64,000 nucleotides of DNA from Blautia massiliensis (ex Durand et al. 2017) (GTDB lineage: Bacteria; Bacillota; Clostridia; Lachnospirales; Lachnospiraceae): NCBI RefSeq assembly GCF_001487165.1, contig NZ_LN913006.1:2112096-2176095 (forward strand), read 5' to 3'. The notes beneath the pieces are model-generated. The model was not told where the DNA came from, ran no database searches, and saw only the letters and a program-made list of their open reading frames with translations. Of the stretch, positions 33,579-42,429 are shown piece after piece. The position numbers and the translations under genes were made by a program. Numbering within the stretch: position 1 is the stretch's first letter; each line of letters opens with the position of its first letter.

Positions 33579-34670
33579 TTATTCTCTCTTTCTCAAAACT
33601 TCTTCCATCTGACTGATCACAGCTTTTATTTCATTTATTGCACTGATACTTACGTCCCGGAAATCAAGCTTTTTCCCCTTTCCGTATAATTCCGCCTCAT
33701 AAGCGCTGGCTTTCTCTTCATCTTTATCCTTGTATCGGGCTTTTCCGATCAGCCAGGCACTGGAATCCGCACAGTCCGGATATTCCGTATTTCCCCGGAT
33801 CAGAAAATCCTCTGAAGCTTCCGTCAATGCTGTTTTCAGTTTTTCTGCTTTATCCAGAAATTCTTCCGTTGTCTGCGGATAATGTTCTTTTATATAAAGG
33901 AGATTTTTATGAATACAGGTGGCACTTTTTTCCATTAGTTTCCGTTCTTCCGGATCTTTGAAATTATCATATTCCCCAGGCCGGACTTCCCATCCGCGGA
34001 TGGATTTGCTTAATTCCATCAGCCAGTATACATGACGGGAAATATCGTCCGGAAACATAAAATACGTAGAAAATTCATGATCGATCATAGGTGCAAGACT
34101 TATGATCCCGCCATCTTTATCACAGAGAAACGCTACATTTTCATAATGATAATTCTGGTCTCCCCTCAGGACAGAGATCAGCACCTGCATGGCAAGCTGT
34201 TCCGCTATTTCCTGATGCTTCTGAAAAAAATCAGCTTCAAAAATATCTCTGTAATCATAAAACATCTGGCAATAGTTTACATAATTATCTATATCTACCT
34301 TTTCATCCGGATATTTCCGAAAAAATTCCAACAGATTCAAAAGGGATTCCCCTTCTTTATAGGCCATGGGTACTGCCGTTCCGTAGTCAAGATATTTTTC
34401 ATTTACTGCCTCATACCCTTCACAGATGGCCAGTTCATACCTGGGCGCAGGCATAAAATATTCATTAATGATCGTTGACCAGAACACCTCTGCATAAGCA
34501 TATAGTGGCGTGGAAAATGGTTTGGATTTCGTCAGTGGCTTGAAAATCATATTTCCAGGAAATATGGGGAAATGTTTTTCCCCGCTTACCACGCCTACAG
34601 CTTCAGACTTAAGATTTCCGATTCGATTTTTGTATTGATAGTGTCTGACTTTATAATACATAGCAGTCAT
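33579..34670 (-). CDS. HipA-like kinase-fold protein
   Basis: A 363-residue soluble protein. The stretch VLRGDQNYHYENVAFLCDKD with IISLAPMIDHEF (about residues 165-195) resembles the catalytic and metal loops of HipA-type kinases (N.D.H..N.GF followed by an Asp of the DFG type). No HipB antitoxin is adjacent and the N-terminal part is divergent, so a toxin role is not implied. It overlaps the end of rsmJ by 20 bases, pointing to translational coupling; an ATG at 34661 is an alternative start. Other possibilities are a CotH- or PI-kinase-like protein. The assignment is moderate. Confidence 0.55.
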   Translation of the reverse strand: MTAMYYKVRHYQYKNRIGNLKSEAVGVVSGEKHFPIFPGNMIFKPLTKSKPFSTPLYAYAEVFWSTIINEYFMPAPRYELAICEGYEAVNEKYLDYGTAVPMAYKEGESLLNLLEFFRKYPDEKVDIDNYVNYCQMFYDYRDIFEADFFQKHQEIAEQLAMQVLISVLRGDQNYHYENVAFLCDKDGGIISLAPMIDHEFSTYFMFPDDISRHVYWLMELSKSIRGWEVRPGEYDNFKDPEERKLMEKSATCIHKNLLYIKEHYPQTTEEFLDKAEKLKTALTEASEDFLIRGNTEYPDCADSSAWLIGKARYKDKDEEKASAYEAELYGKGKKLDFRDVSISAINEIKAVISQMEEVLRKRE

Positions 34671-35430
34671 ATCGTATTGCCTTCCCCTTCAATGTATAAG
34701 ACGGCTCCCGGCCGGCAAGACATTCACTTTTCAGCGGACGCTTGACGATGATCTTATCCGGATTTGCTCTGATAGCTGCATCAAAAAGATCCTTTTCCCC
34801 GGAACACGGTGGTTCCAGCTTCTGGATCAATTGAAGTTTCTTGTTGATCAGGCTGGATTTCTGTCTTGCCGGAAACATGGGATCCAGATAGATCACGTCT
34901 ACAGGATCAAGAAGCTTTGACATACCTTCTACACTGTTTCCCTCGATTACCTTCATACGACCGGCAATATCTTTCAGATCCATATTTTTCTTGGCACGGC
35001 GAATGGCATCTTTAAGAAGGGCTGCGATCACCGGATTCTGCTCGTACAGCGTCACCTCATAGCCCTGGGCTGCCAGAAGAAAGGCATCCTCACCCATTCC
35101 TGCCGTAGCATCGATGGCCTTCCTTCCCTCCTTATCTGACTTTACCGCCTTCACCAGCATCTCATGCTGAAGTCTGCCTCTGGTAACTCTGTGAAGCATC
35201 GTCTCCACAAAATCCCCCTGATAGGTCAGCCCGAAACCGGACAGCGAAACGCCCCTGGAATCAAACCGCACCGTCAGAAAATCTCCCGGCTTATCCTGAA
35301 GCTGCGCTCCGGTCCTCCTGCAAAAGGCTTCCGCCATATCTCTCTGTCCGCCCTTTCCAAGACAGACTGCGATTTTATCATTCATTTCCTGATTCTCTCT
35401 TTCATGACTCTTTTTCATAAGCTCTTTCAT
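34651..35430 (-). CDS. rsmJ: 16S rRNA methyltransferase RsmJ-like protein
   Basis: A 259-residue class I SAM-dependent methyltransferase that matches RsmJ (YhiQ). Clear marks are GLTYQGDFVETMLHRV, the SAM-binding IDATAGMGEDAFLLAAQGY, YEQNPVIAALLKDAI and the catalytic YLDPMFPARQKSSLINKK. In E. coli this enzyme methylates N2 of G1516 in 16S rRNA. An internal ATG at 35385 is a possible alternative start, because the first ATG has only a weak ribosome site. It is followed, with overlap, by the HipA-like gene. Confidence 0.88.
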   Translation of the reverse strand: MKELMKKSHERENQEMNDKIAVCLGKGGQRDMAEAFCRRTGAQLQDKPGDFLTVRFDSRGVSLSGFGLTYQGDFVETMLHRVTRGRLQHEMLVKAVKSDKEGRKAIDATAGMGEDAFLLAAQGYEVTLYEQNPVIAALLKDAIRRAKKNMDLKDIAGRMKVIEGNSVEGMSKLLDPVDVIYLDPMFPARQKSSLINKKLQLIQKLEPPCSGEKDLFDAAIRANPDKIIVKRPLKSECLAGREPSYTLKGKAIRYDCYVL

Positions 35431-35464
35431 TCTACAATTTTACAAAAAAAATTGCAATTCATCT

Positions 35465-35510
35465 CAAAAAAAGATGTCCGCAGACGTACCAAAATACGCT
35501 GCAGACATCC
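35465..35510 (-). terminator. Terminator downstream of the MarR remnant and 5'-nucleotidase
   Basis: GATGTCCGCAG (35473-35483) pairs with CTGCAGACATC (35499-35509); the minus strand continues with T7. Confidence 0.85.
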
Positions 35511-35617
35511 AATGTCTGATCCATAGTCAGGCGATTACTTAATGCTTGCTGTCCTAAAACAGAAGCTGAAGTCCCATTGCAATGATCCACATATATGCAC
35601 AGGTCTTTGGGATCATC

Positions 35618-35737
35618 AGGCTTCTTATTGTCCGCACTCTGGATCCTTTCGATCAGACCTCTGCTCTCCAGATTTTTCAGAGAAGAGGACACGTGGGATT
35701 TCGTCGACTTACGGACCTTAACGATCTCAGCCGTATA
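35618..35737 (-). pseudogene. MarR-type winged-helix remnant
   Basis: Reading frame on the minus strand encodes YTAEIVKVRKSTKSHVSSSL and then KNLESRGLIERIQSADNKK, which is the DNA-recognition helix and wing of a MarR-family regulator. There is no start codon or N-terminal helix, and the frame runs on into non-homologous sequence before the terminator. It directly follows the stop of the 5'-nucleotidase gene. It is best seen as a deletion remnant. Confidence 0.65.
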
Positions 35738-35738
35738 T

Positions 35739-37712
35739 TTATTTTGAATTTCTCTTTCCTTTTCTGACTTTGATCCTGCGGATCATCCTTCGGATCAGAA
35801 ATACCACAAGCACAATGATCACGATAAAGATCAGACAAATACCTGCGATCATTGCCGAAAACTTATTCGGCTGCTTCACCAGATCAATGATATTTCTGCT
35901 GTCCTCCACAACCTTACGTCCATGTGTCGTCTCATAAGATTCCGGCACATTGGCAATTCCGTCGCCGTCTGTATCCGCAAAGGACTGCATATATCTTGCG
36001 ATCGCATCCCAGGCCTTTAATTCCCTGTCATCCTCCATGATCGCCTGATCTTCCAGATTTTCAATAGGATTTCCATCCCTGTCCTTCGGTTCAAGAGACA
36101 GCAGTCCATAGGACATTTTCATCACAGAACCAAGCATCTGGCCGGTATACAGATCTGTCACAACATGATACAGCTTGTCATCCTGGATCTCGATCCGCTC
36201 TCCGTCTGCCCTGGTGAGATAACAATCTGTCACCTTATTCAGGATCATCCGATGTGGATTGTATGCAAAATTCAATCCACTGCAATATAACCTTGCCGTT
36301 GTCATAAAATCCGATACAGAAGCGTCCACCTCCGCTACCAGCTTCAGCTCTTTTCCGGTCAGGTATACACTGATCAGCGGATATCCGGCAACACCGTCCT
36401 TTCCGATCCCCAGTGAAAAGGAATTAAAAACATCCTCTACTGTGATATCGCCCTTTGTGTATGTGTCCCGCACGGTTCCGCTTGGAACAACGGCTACATC
36501 AACCGGATCACCATCATAATACTCGGAATTTTCCACTGCATATATGTATGCATCGGACATGATATCACCAAGATTCAACTCTTCATGCTTCGTGCCCATT
36601 TCTTCCAGACTGTTGAATTCAACATCATTTTCAGCAAGAACCTCTTCCCTTGTATAGCCGAAATCGGCAAGATAATTCTTATCTACCGTATCCATCAGGG
36701 CATCGATCTGTTCCTGTGTCGCCTGGTCCGGTTTTACATCCTCAGAAACAGGGATCAGCTCATAGGATGTCAGCTCCCACCGTCCGTCCTGCTTCTGTGT
36801 CATGGAAAGTGATCCCAGATTTCTTCCGTATTCGCCGCAGGATACGATATATGTGTTCCCATGCTGAATTGCCTCTTTCAGCTCTGAGTGCGTATGTCCG
36901 CTGATGATCAAGTCGATATCCGGCACCTCTTTTGCAAGGATCTCATCCTCCGATTTGTTCTCATCCTCCCAGGTTCCTCCATGGGACACACAAGCGATCA
37001 TATCCACTTTTTCATTTTTTCGGATCTCTTCTACCGTCTGTTTTACGGCCTCAACCGGATCCTTGAACTTTAATTCACAGGTCGGTGCACATTCCAGGGC
37101 ATCCTTACCGAACACACCGACTACTGCAGCCTTTACATCTCCTTTTTGAACTACTACATAATCCTTCACACCGTAGGCTTCAAATGCCGACCGGATCTGC
37201 TTCTGACCATCGCTTAATCCATCCTGCTCCATGCTGTCCCAGTCCACGTTGCACACTACCAGTGCCGGCACTGTCTCACCGGAAGCCTTCGCAGCCTCCA
37301 GCATATTTGCCAGTCCCTTTGAACGATAATCATATTCATGATTCCCCAGAGTCGTCACATCATACCCCAGATATCCCAGCATCCGAAGCTCTGCCGCCTC
37401 CGTATCGTATACGGTCTGGATCAGTGTTCCCATGGAAAAATCGCCGCCATCCAGCACCAAGGTGTCCGGATCTTCCTGCTTCTTTTCATCGATCAGGGTT
37501 TTGATCCTTGCAAATCCGCCAACCTCTTTTTGCTCTCCATCTACGATGGTTGAAAAGCTGTTCAAATGCGAATGTGTATCATGGCTGAACAAAACATCGA
37601 TCTGTTTTGTCTCGGCTGCTTCCACCGGGACATTCCATGCAAGAGGAAGTAGCAATGCAGCAATAAGCATGATCGCCAGCAGCCTTGCTGAAATTTTCTT
37701 TCGTGTTTTCAT
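35739..37712 (-). CDS. Membrane-anchored 5'-nucleotidase/2',3'-cyclic phosphodiesterase
   Basis: A 657-residue exported protein. It has a signal peptide (residues 1-32, ending near PVEAAE), a metallophosphatase domain with DVLFSHDTHSHL, LDGGDFSMGT, GNHEYDYR and SGHTHSEL metal motifs (about 38-290), and a 5'-nucleotidase C-terminal domain (about 340-560). Near 605 is a calcium-loop-like DTDGDGIANVPESYE. A single helix at about 628-650 followed by a basic tail anchors it in the membrane with the enzyme outside. It should release phosphate and nucleosides from extracellular nucleotides. AAAGGAGAG precedes the ATG. It follows a small EamA protein. Confidence 0.92.
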   Translation of the reverse strand: MKTRKKISARLLAIMLIAALLLPLAWNVPVEAAETKQIDVLFSHDTHSHLNSFSTIVDGEQKEVGGFARIKTLIDEKKQEDPDTLVLDGGDFSMGTLIQTVYDTEAAELRMLGYLGYDVTTLGNHEYDYRSKGLANMLEAAKASGETVPALVVCNVDWDSMEQDGLSDGQKQIRSAFEAYGVKDYVVVQKGDVKAAVVGVFGKDALECAPTCELKFKDPVEAVKQTVEEIRKNEKVDMIACVSHGGTWEDENKSEDEILAKEVPDIDLIISGHTHSELKEAIQHGNTYIVSCGEYGRNLGSLSMTQKQDGRWELTSYELIPVSEDVKPDQATQEQIDALMDTVDKNYLADFGYTREEVLAENDVEFNSLEEMGTKHEELNLGDIMSDAYIYAVENSEYYDGDPVDVAVVPSGTVRDTYTKGDITVEDVFNSFSLGIGKDGVAGYPLISVYLTGKELKLVAEVDASVSDFMTTARLYCSGLNFAYNPHRMILNKVTDCYLTRADGERIEIQDDKLYHVVTDLYTGQMLGSVMKMSYGLLSLEPKDRDGNPIENLEDQAIMEDDRELKAWDAIARYMQSFADTDGDGIANVPESYETTHGRKVVEDSRNIIDLVKQPNKFSAMIAGICLIFIVIIVLVVFLIRRMIRRIKVRKGKRNSK

Positions 37713-37749
37713 AACACTCTCCTTTTGTATATAGTTTTCTTATGCCTTT

Positions 37750-38163
37750 TTACAAAACCATCAATAATGTTCCCACACCGATCAAAATACATCCCATCAT
37801 CGATTTTGCTGTGAATTTCTCATGCAAAAAAACAAATGCCAGTACCAGTGTGATCACAACACTCAGCTTGTCTATCGGCACAACCTTGGATGCATCGCCT
37901 ATCTGCAGGGCACGATAATAGCATAACCACGAAGCACCCGTTGCCAGACCTGAAAGGGTCAGAAACAGCCAGCTTTTTTTGCTGATCGCTGCGATCCCGC
38001 CCTGGGTATTTGTGAGGAAAACCATTCCCCACGCCATAACTAGCACCACTATCGTTCGAATCGCTGTTGCAAGATTCGAATTAACACCGGCAATACCTAT
38101 CTTGGCCAGTATGGAGGTCAGCGCCGCAAATACAGCAGACAGCAAGGCAAACACAAACCACAT
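37750..38163 (-). CDS. Half-size EamA-domain membrane protein
   Basis: A 137-residue protein with four to five helices and one EamA domain (WFVFALLSAVFAALTSILAK; VVPIDKLSVVITLVLAFVFLH). Half-size members probably act as dimers in transport of small metabolites; some are annotated as undecaprenyl-phosphate-linked amine exporters, but no arn-type genes are near. GGGGGAG precedes the start. It sits between the AI-2E family gene and the 5'-nucleotidase gene on the same strand. Confidence 0.85.
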   Translation of the reverse strand: MWFVFALLSAVFAALTSILAKIGIAGVNSNLATAIRTIVVLVMAWGMVFLTNTQGGIAAISKKSWLFLTLSGLATGASWLCYYRALQIGDASKVVPIDKLSVVITLVLAFVFLHEKFTAKSMMGCILIGVGTLLMVL

Positions 38164-38221
38164 AGTAACTCCCCCTTAAATATAAGATTTTTCTTAACTA
38201 TCCCAATACAAGTCCATCATA

Positions 38222-39442
38222 TCATTTCCCCTCTGATATGTCACTATTTACAATTTCCTCCGCCGTATATTCCTCTATTTCTGTCTTTGTCACCTGTTTG
38301 ATATGCTTTTTCTTCAGGCGCAGATATACGAATTCCCGAAAGATAGTATAGAACACGGAAAGCAGCGGAATGAAAACAAGCATACCTACAATTCCCATAA
38401 GGTTTCCGCCGATCGTAACTGCTGCAAGAACCCAGATCGACGGAAGTCCTACGGATTCACCCACAACATGAGGATAGATCAGATTTCCCTCTATCTGCTG
38501 CAGCACCAGAAATACTATAATAAATAAAATTGCCTGTTTCGGATTTACCATAAAGATCAAAAAGCTTCCCACCGCACACCCGATGAAGGCCCCGAAAATC
38601 GGAATCAATGCGGTAAACGCAATCAAAACTCCGATTAAAAGTGCATATGGCATCCTCAAAATACTCAGTATCACAACAAACATACAGCCGAGGATCACAG
38701 CTTCCAGACACTGACCTGCAAGAAAATTTGCAAATGTCCGATAAGTCAGAGAACAGACTTTAAGAAAAGCATCTGCCTTTTTCTTTGGGAGAAAGGCAAA
38801 AAATACTTTTCGGATCTGCACATGCAGCTTCTCCTTCTGAAAAAGGACATAGCAGGCAAATGAAAAAGCAATAAAAAAGGTTGCCAATCCACTGACTACG
38901 GAACCCACTGCTGACATTGTGGTATTCATCATATTTCCTGCACCGTTTCCAAGAAGGCTTATCCCCCACTTGATCGCCTGATCCGGATTAAACTGTACCT
39001 GATCTACCAGCTTCATGATTTCCTGGTTATTATGGGAGAATTCCCGGATCCAGCTTTGCATCTGCGGAATAAAATCAGCGATGCTCATCATCAGAGTTCC
39101 CATTGTCCGCGTAAGCTGCGGGATCACACCAAACATCACCAGTACGATCACGCCAACCGCAAATACGATCGTAAGGAACAGACTTATCGGTCTTGCCAGT
39201 TTTGCACCTATCTTATTTTCTTTTTTTACCCTTCCAAAAATTTTCTTTTCCAAAAAGCTCATTGGCACGTTGGTCACAAATGCGATCGCTCCGCCAAGTA
39301 CAAAAGGAAATGCGATCCCCCATATTGCTTTCAGCACATCGAGCACCACATCAAACTTCCACAGAGCGACCACAAGAAATGTTGTAAACACAATAAGCTC
39401 CCGGATTTTTTTTACAGATATTTTACTTATATCCACTATCAT
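38222..39442 (-). CDS. AI-2E family (PerM/YdbI) membrane protein
   Basis: The start at 39442 is chosen because its ATG overlaps the TGA of the cation ATPase gene (ATGA). The 406-residue protein has seven to eight helices and the family motif region LIGVLIAFTALIPIFGAFIG followed by QIEGNLIYPHVVGESVGLP. The family contains putative AI-2 exporters and Na+/H+ antiporters, so the function is open. Translational coupling to a P-type ATPase under a manganese riboswitch makes an ion-related role more likely than quorum sensing here. This is inference. Confidence 0.88.
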   Translation of the reverse strand: MIVDISKISVKKIRELIVFTTFLVVALWKFDVVLDVLKAIWGIAFPFVLGGAIAFVTNVPMSFLEKKIFGRVKKENKIGAKLARPISLFLTIVFAVGVIVLVMFGVIPQLTRTMGTLMMSIADFIPQMQSWIREFSHNNQEIMKLVDQVQFNPDQAIKWGISLLGNGAGNMMNTTMSAVGSVVSGLATFFIAFSFACYVLFQKEKLHVQIRKVFFAFLPKKKADAFLKVCSLTYRTFANFLAGQCLEAVILGCMFVVILSILRMPYALLIGVLIAFTALIPIFGAFIGCAVGSFLIFMVNPKQAILFIIVFLVLQQIEGNLIYPHVVGESVGLPSIWVLAAVTIGGNLMGIVGMLVFIPLLSVFYTIFREFVYLRLKKKHIKQVTKTEIEEYTAEEIVNSDISEGK

Positions 39443-42057
39443 TCTCCTCTTTTTCTTAATTTCATGCGTATCCATTTAAGCAGCTGAATGATCGGAAGAC
39501 TTGCAAACGCATACAGATATACACAGCCAAGCTGCATCAGATCCAACGTCTCTACTTTAAACAGGAGATGAAATCCTGGAACCGTCAGTACAACGGTAAT
39601 GAGTACTGCCCCAAGTACAAATGCTCCCTGAAGCCATTTATTATTAAAGAAACGTTTTGTAAAGATAACCGGATGATCCGATTTGCAGTTGAATCCATGG
39701 AACAGACGTGCCAGACAAAGTGTTCCGAAGGCATAAGTACTGCCAAGCAGTGCACCATTCTGATGATATCCTGTCAAAAATCCGATCATCGTCATCATAC
39801 CGATCACCAGTCCTTCCAGACCGATTTTACCAAGAAAATCCTTTGTCAGTATTGACTCGTCTGCTGATCTTGGTTTCTCATTCATCACCTCACTGCTGTG
39901 CGGCTCCACGCCTAATGCGATCGCCGGAAGGCTGTCTGTCAAAAGATTGATAAACAGCAGATGTACCGGTGCAAAAGGAACAGGAAGTCCTGCAAGGGAT
40001 GCACAAAGAACTGCCAGGATCGCACCAAAGTTTCCTGACAGAAGAAACTGGATCGCATACTTGATATTCTGATATAAATTTCGTCCGTTTTCCACTGCTT
40101 TTACAATTGTTGCAAAATTATCATCTGTAAGCACCATTGCTGCGGCATCCTTTGCGACCTCGGTTCCGGTCACTCCCATTGCAACACCAATATCTGCCTG
40201 CTTCAATGCCGGAGCATCATTCACACCGTCTCCGGTCATTGCCACGATCATCCCCTTCTCCTGCCATGCACGGACAATACGGATCTTGTGCTCCGGTGAC
40301 ACTCTTGCATACACAGAAATATTCGGGACAAACTCCTTCAGCTGCTCATCACTCATATTTTCAATATCAGCACCTTCGCAGGCCTCTGACAGATCATGTA
40401 GGATCCCGATCCTTTTTGCGATTGCCGCTGCTGTGATCTTATGATCTCCCGTGATCATGACAGGCCGAATCCCCGCTTTTATACATTCTGCAACTGCAGC
40501 CTTTGATTCTTCCCTCGGCGGATCCATCATAGCGATCAGGCCAAGAAATACCAGCTGGTTCTCATCTTCTGTCGTCAATACATGCTTCTCCGAAATTTCA
40601 CGATAGGTAAATGCCAGTACCCGTAACCCTTCCATTGAAAATTCCTGATTCTGGCGCCGGATCTTTTCTTTATCTGCTTCTGTGATTTCCCGAACTCCGT
40701 CCTTTGTCCAGATCCTGTCTGTCAGCTCCAGAAGCCGGTCAACCGCACCTTTTACGATCATCCGGTTCTCATAATCAATTCTGTGAAGTGTTGACATCAT
40801 CTTACGGTCACTGTCAAAGGGAAGCTCTCCTTCCCTTGGATAAAGCTTTCTTACACCAGCAGCCTCGATTCCGTACCGGCTGCCCAGATTGATCAATGCC
40901 GTTTCCGTCGGATCTCCGATCTCCACTCCATTTTCATTTGTTGAATCATTACATAAAATGCTGTAGTCTAAAAGACATCTCTGCGCCGGATCTGCTACAT
41001 CAATTGCATCTGCTGTGATTCTTTTTCCATCAATATAATAATCTTCTACTGTCATTTTATTCTGTGTGAGTGTTCCGGTCTTATCCGAACAGATAACAGA
41101 TACGCTTCCAAGACCTTCCACAGCCTGAAGCTTACGAATGATCGCGTGCTCCTTTGCCATCTTCTGTGTTCCGAAAGAAAGGACGATCGTCACGATGGAG
41201 CTTAAAGCTTCCGGAATCGCTGCGACTGCAAGTGCTACTGCAAACATAAATGCACTGCTGATCTTCTCACCGCGGAATACACTGATTGCAAACAGAATTC
41301 CGCAAAATATCAGGATCAGAATGGAAAGCTTCTTTCCAAAATCATCCAGATTCGCCTGAAGTGGCGTCTGTTTTTCCGAAGTCGATTTCAGAAGTCCCGC
41401 AATCTTTCCAACCTCTGTCTGCATTCCTACATTCGTTACAACCGCTCTGCCACGCCCATATGTGACAAAGCTTCCGGAAAACAGCATATTTGTCCGATCA
41501 CCAAGCGGTGCTTCCTCCAAAATAATGTCCATACTCTTTTCAACCGCAAGACTTTCTCCGGTAAGGGCACTTTCATCGACCTTAAGGCTTGCATTTTCAA
41601 TCAATCTTCCATCGGCCGGGATCATATCACCTGCTTCAAGAAGGATCACATCTCCTACAACCAGTTCTCTTGCCGGGAGCTGTACCGCCACACCATCACG
41701 TAATACCTTTGCCTCCGGTCCGGAAAGCTTCTTTAAGCTCTGCAGGGACTGCTCAGCCTTTACTGTCTGCACAGTTCCCAAAATCGCATTGATCGTAATA
41801 ACGATCACGATAACTGCTGCACTTTCCACATCTCCAAGCATACCGGATATCACTGCCGATGCGATCAGGATCAGCACCAGAAAATCCTTATACTGTTCAA
41901 AGAAGATCTGCAAAATACTTTTTTTCTTTCCTTCTGCAAGCTCATTCCATCCGCACTTCTCTCTGGACCGTCTGACCTGTTCATCGGTAAGCCCTGATTC
42001 CCTGCTTTCCACACGCTCGAGAACTTCTTCTACTGTCTGCTGATAAATTTCTTTCAT
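39439..42057 (-). CDS. P-type cation-transporting ATPase (Ca2+/Mn2+ type)
   Basis: An 872-residue P2A-type ATPase. The N-terminal cation ATPase domain, the actuator motif ALTGES (about 165), the phosphorylation site CSDKTGTLTQNK (Asp near 328), the nucleotide-binding KGAVDRLLELTD and the hinge TGDGVNDAPALKQADIGVAMG are all present. The M4 motif AIPEALSS matches calcium-pump-like transporters (PEGL or PEAL), and the C-terminal cation ATPase domain is complete. The gene lies behind a yybP-ykoY riboswitch, so export of manganese (or calcium) from the cytosol is likely. It overlaps the AI-2E family gene by four bases. Confidence 0.94.
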   Translation of the reverse strand: MKEIYQQTVEEVLERVESRESGLTDEQVRRSREKCGWNELAEGKKKSILQIFFEQYKDFLVLILIASAVISGMLGDVESAAVIVIVITINAILGTVQTVKAEQSLQSLKKLSGPEAKVLRDGVAVQLPARELVVGDVILLEAGDMIPADGRLIENASLKVDESALTGESLAVEKSMDIILEEAPLGDRTNMLFSGSFVTYGRGRAVVTNVGMQTEVGKIAGLLKSTSEKQTPLQANLDDFGKKLSILILIFCGILFAISVFRGEKISSAFMFAVALAVAAIPEALSSIVTIVLSFGTQKMAKEHAIIRKLQAVEGLGSVSVICSDKTGTLTQNKMTVEDYYIDGKRITADAIDVADPAQRCLLDYSILCNDSTNENGVEIGDPTETALINLGSRYGIEAAGVRKLYPREGELPFDSDRKMMSTLHRIDYENRMIVKGAVDRLLELTDRIWTKDGVREITEADKEKIRRQNQEFSMEGLRVLAFTYREISEKHVLTTEDENQLVFLGLIAMMDPPREESKAAVAECIKAGIRPVMITGDHKITAAAIAKRIGILHDLSEACEGADIENMSDEQLKEFVPNISVYARVSPEHKIRIVRAWQEKGMIVAMTGDGVNDAPALKQADIGVAMGVTGTEVAKDAAAMVLTDDNFATIVKAVENGRNLYQNIKYAIQFLLSGNFGAILAVLCASLAGLPVPFAPVHLLFINLLTDSLPAIALGVEPHSSEVMNEKPRSADESILTKDFLGKIGLEGLVIGMMTMIGFLTGYHQNGALLGSTYAFGTLCLARLFHGFNCKSDHPVIFTKRFFNNKWLQGAFVLGAVLITVVLTVPGFHLLFKVETLDLMQLGCVYLYAFASLPIIQLLKWIRMKLRKRGE

Positions 42058-42124
42058 TACCTTTGCCTCCTTTTTTGCAAATATTCACCAACTGTAATTT
42101 TTTTATGCAATAAAGGATTTTTTT

Positions 42125-42272
42125 GATAAAAGGATATAAAAAAAGAAACCCTTATTGCATAACAAAAATGCAATAAAAGTCTCACCATTTCCCTGCAGCG
42201 CCGGATGTTTCCACCGTACTGACGACACTGCAAACGCAGATTTCCAAACGTAGGTTACTCCCCTTTATCAGT
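42125..42272 (-). ncRNA. yybP-ykoY (Mn2+) riboswitch with terminator
   Basis: On the minus strand: AAAGGGGAGTAACC (about 42265-42252), GTGTCGTCAGTACGG (about 42228-42214), CCGGCG and GGTGAGACTTTTATT (about 42186-42172), which are the conserved blocks of the manganese riboswitch. The 3' P1 strand overlaps the left arm of a terminator (TTATTGCAT with ATGCAATAA, then T7). Metal binding would free the transcript, switching the ATPase on. Confidence 0.9.
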
Positions 42273-42278
42273 TTTAAT

Positions 42279-42306
42279 AGTATAACAGGATCGGTACCTC
42301 TGTCAA
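42279..42306 (-). promoter_or_regulatory. Promoter of the riboswitch-ATPase operon
   Basis: Minus strand TTGACA (42306-42301), 16-base spacer, TATACT (42284-42279). Confidence 0.75.
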
Positions 42307-42344
42307 GATACTTTATAAATCACACCTTGCAAATATGATACTCC

Positions 42345-42392
42345 GGTAACAGAAAAACTCCCATTTTTTGAATGGAAGTTTTTCTGTTACCC
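42345..42392. terminator. Terminator of the amino-acid permease gene
   Basis: A 20-bp nearly perfect stem (GGTAACAGAAAAACT.CCATT with its complement, 42345-42392). The A/T-rich inner stem makes its efficiency uncertain. Confidence 0.65.
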
Positions 42393-42429
42393 TGAAAGTA
42401 TTATAGGCCTGCAGCCGTTTTATTACCTT

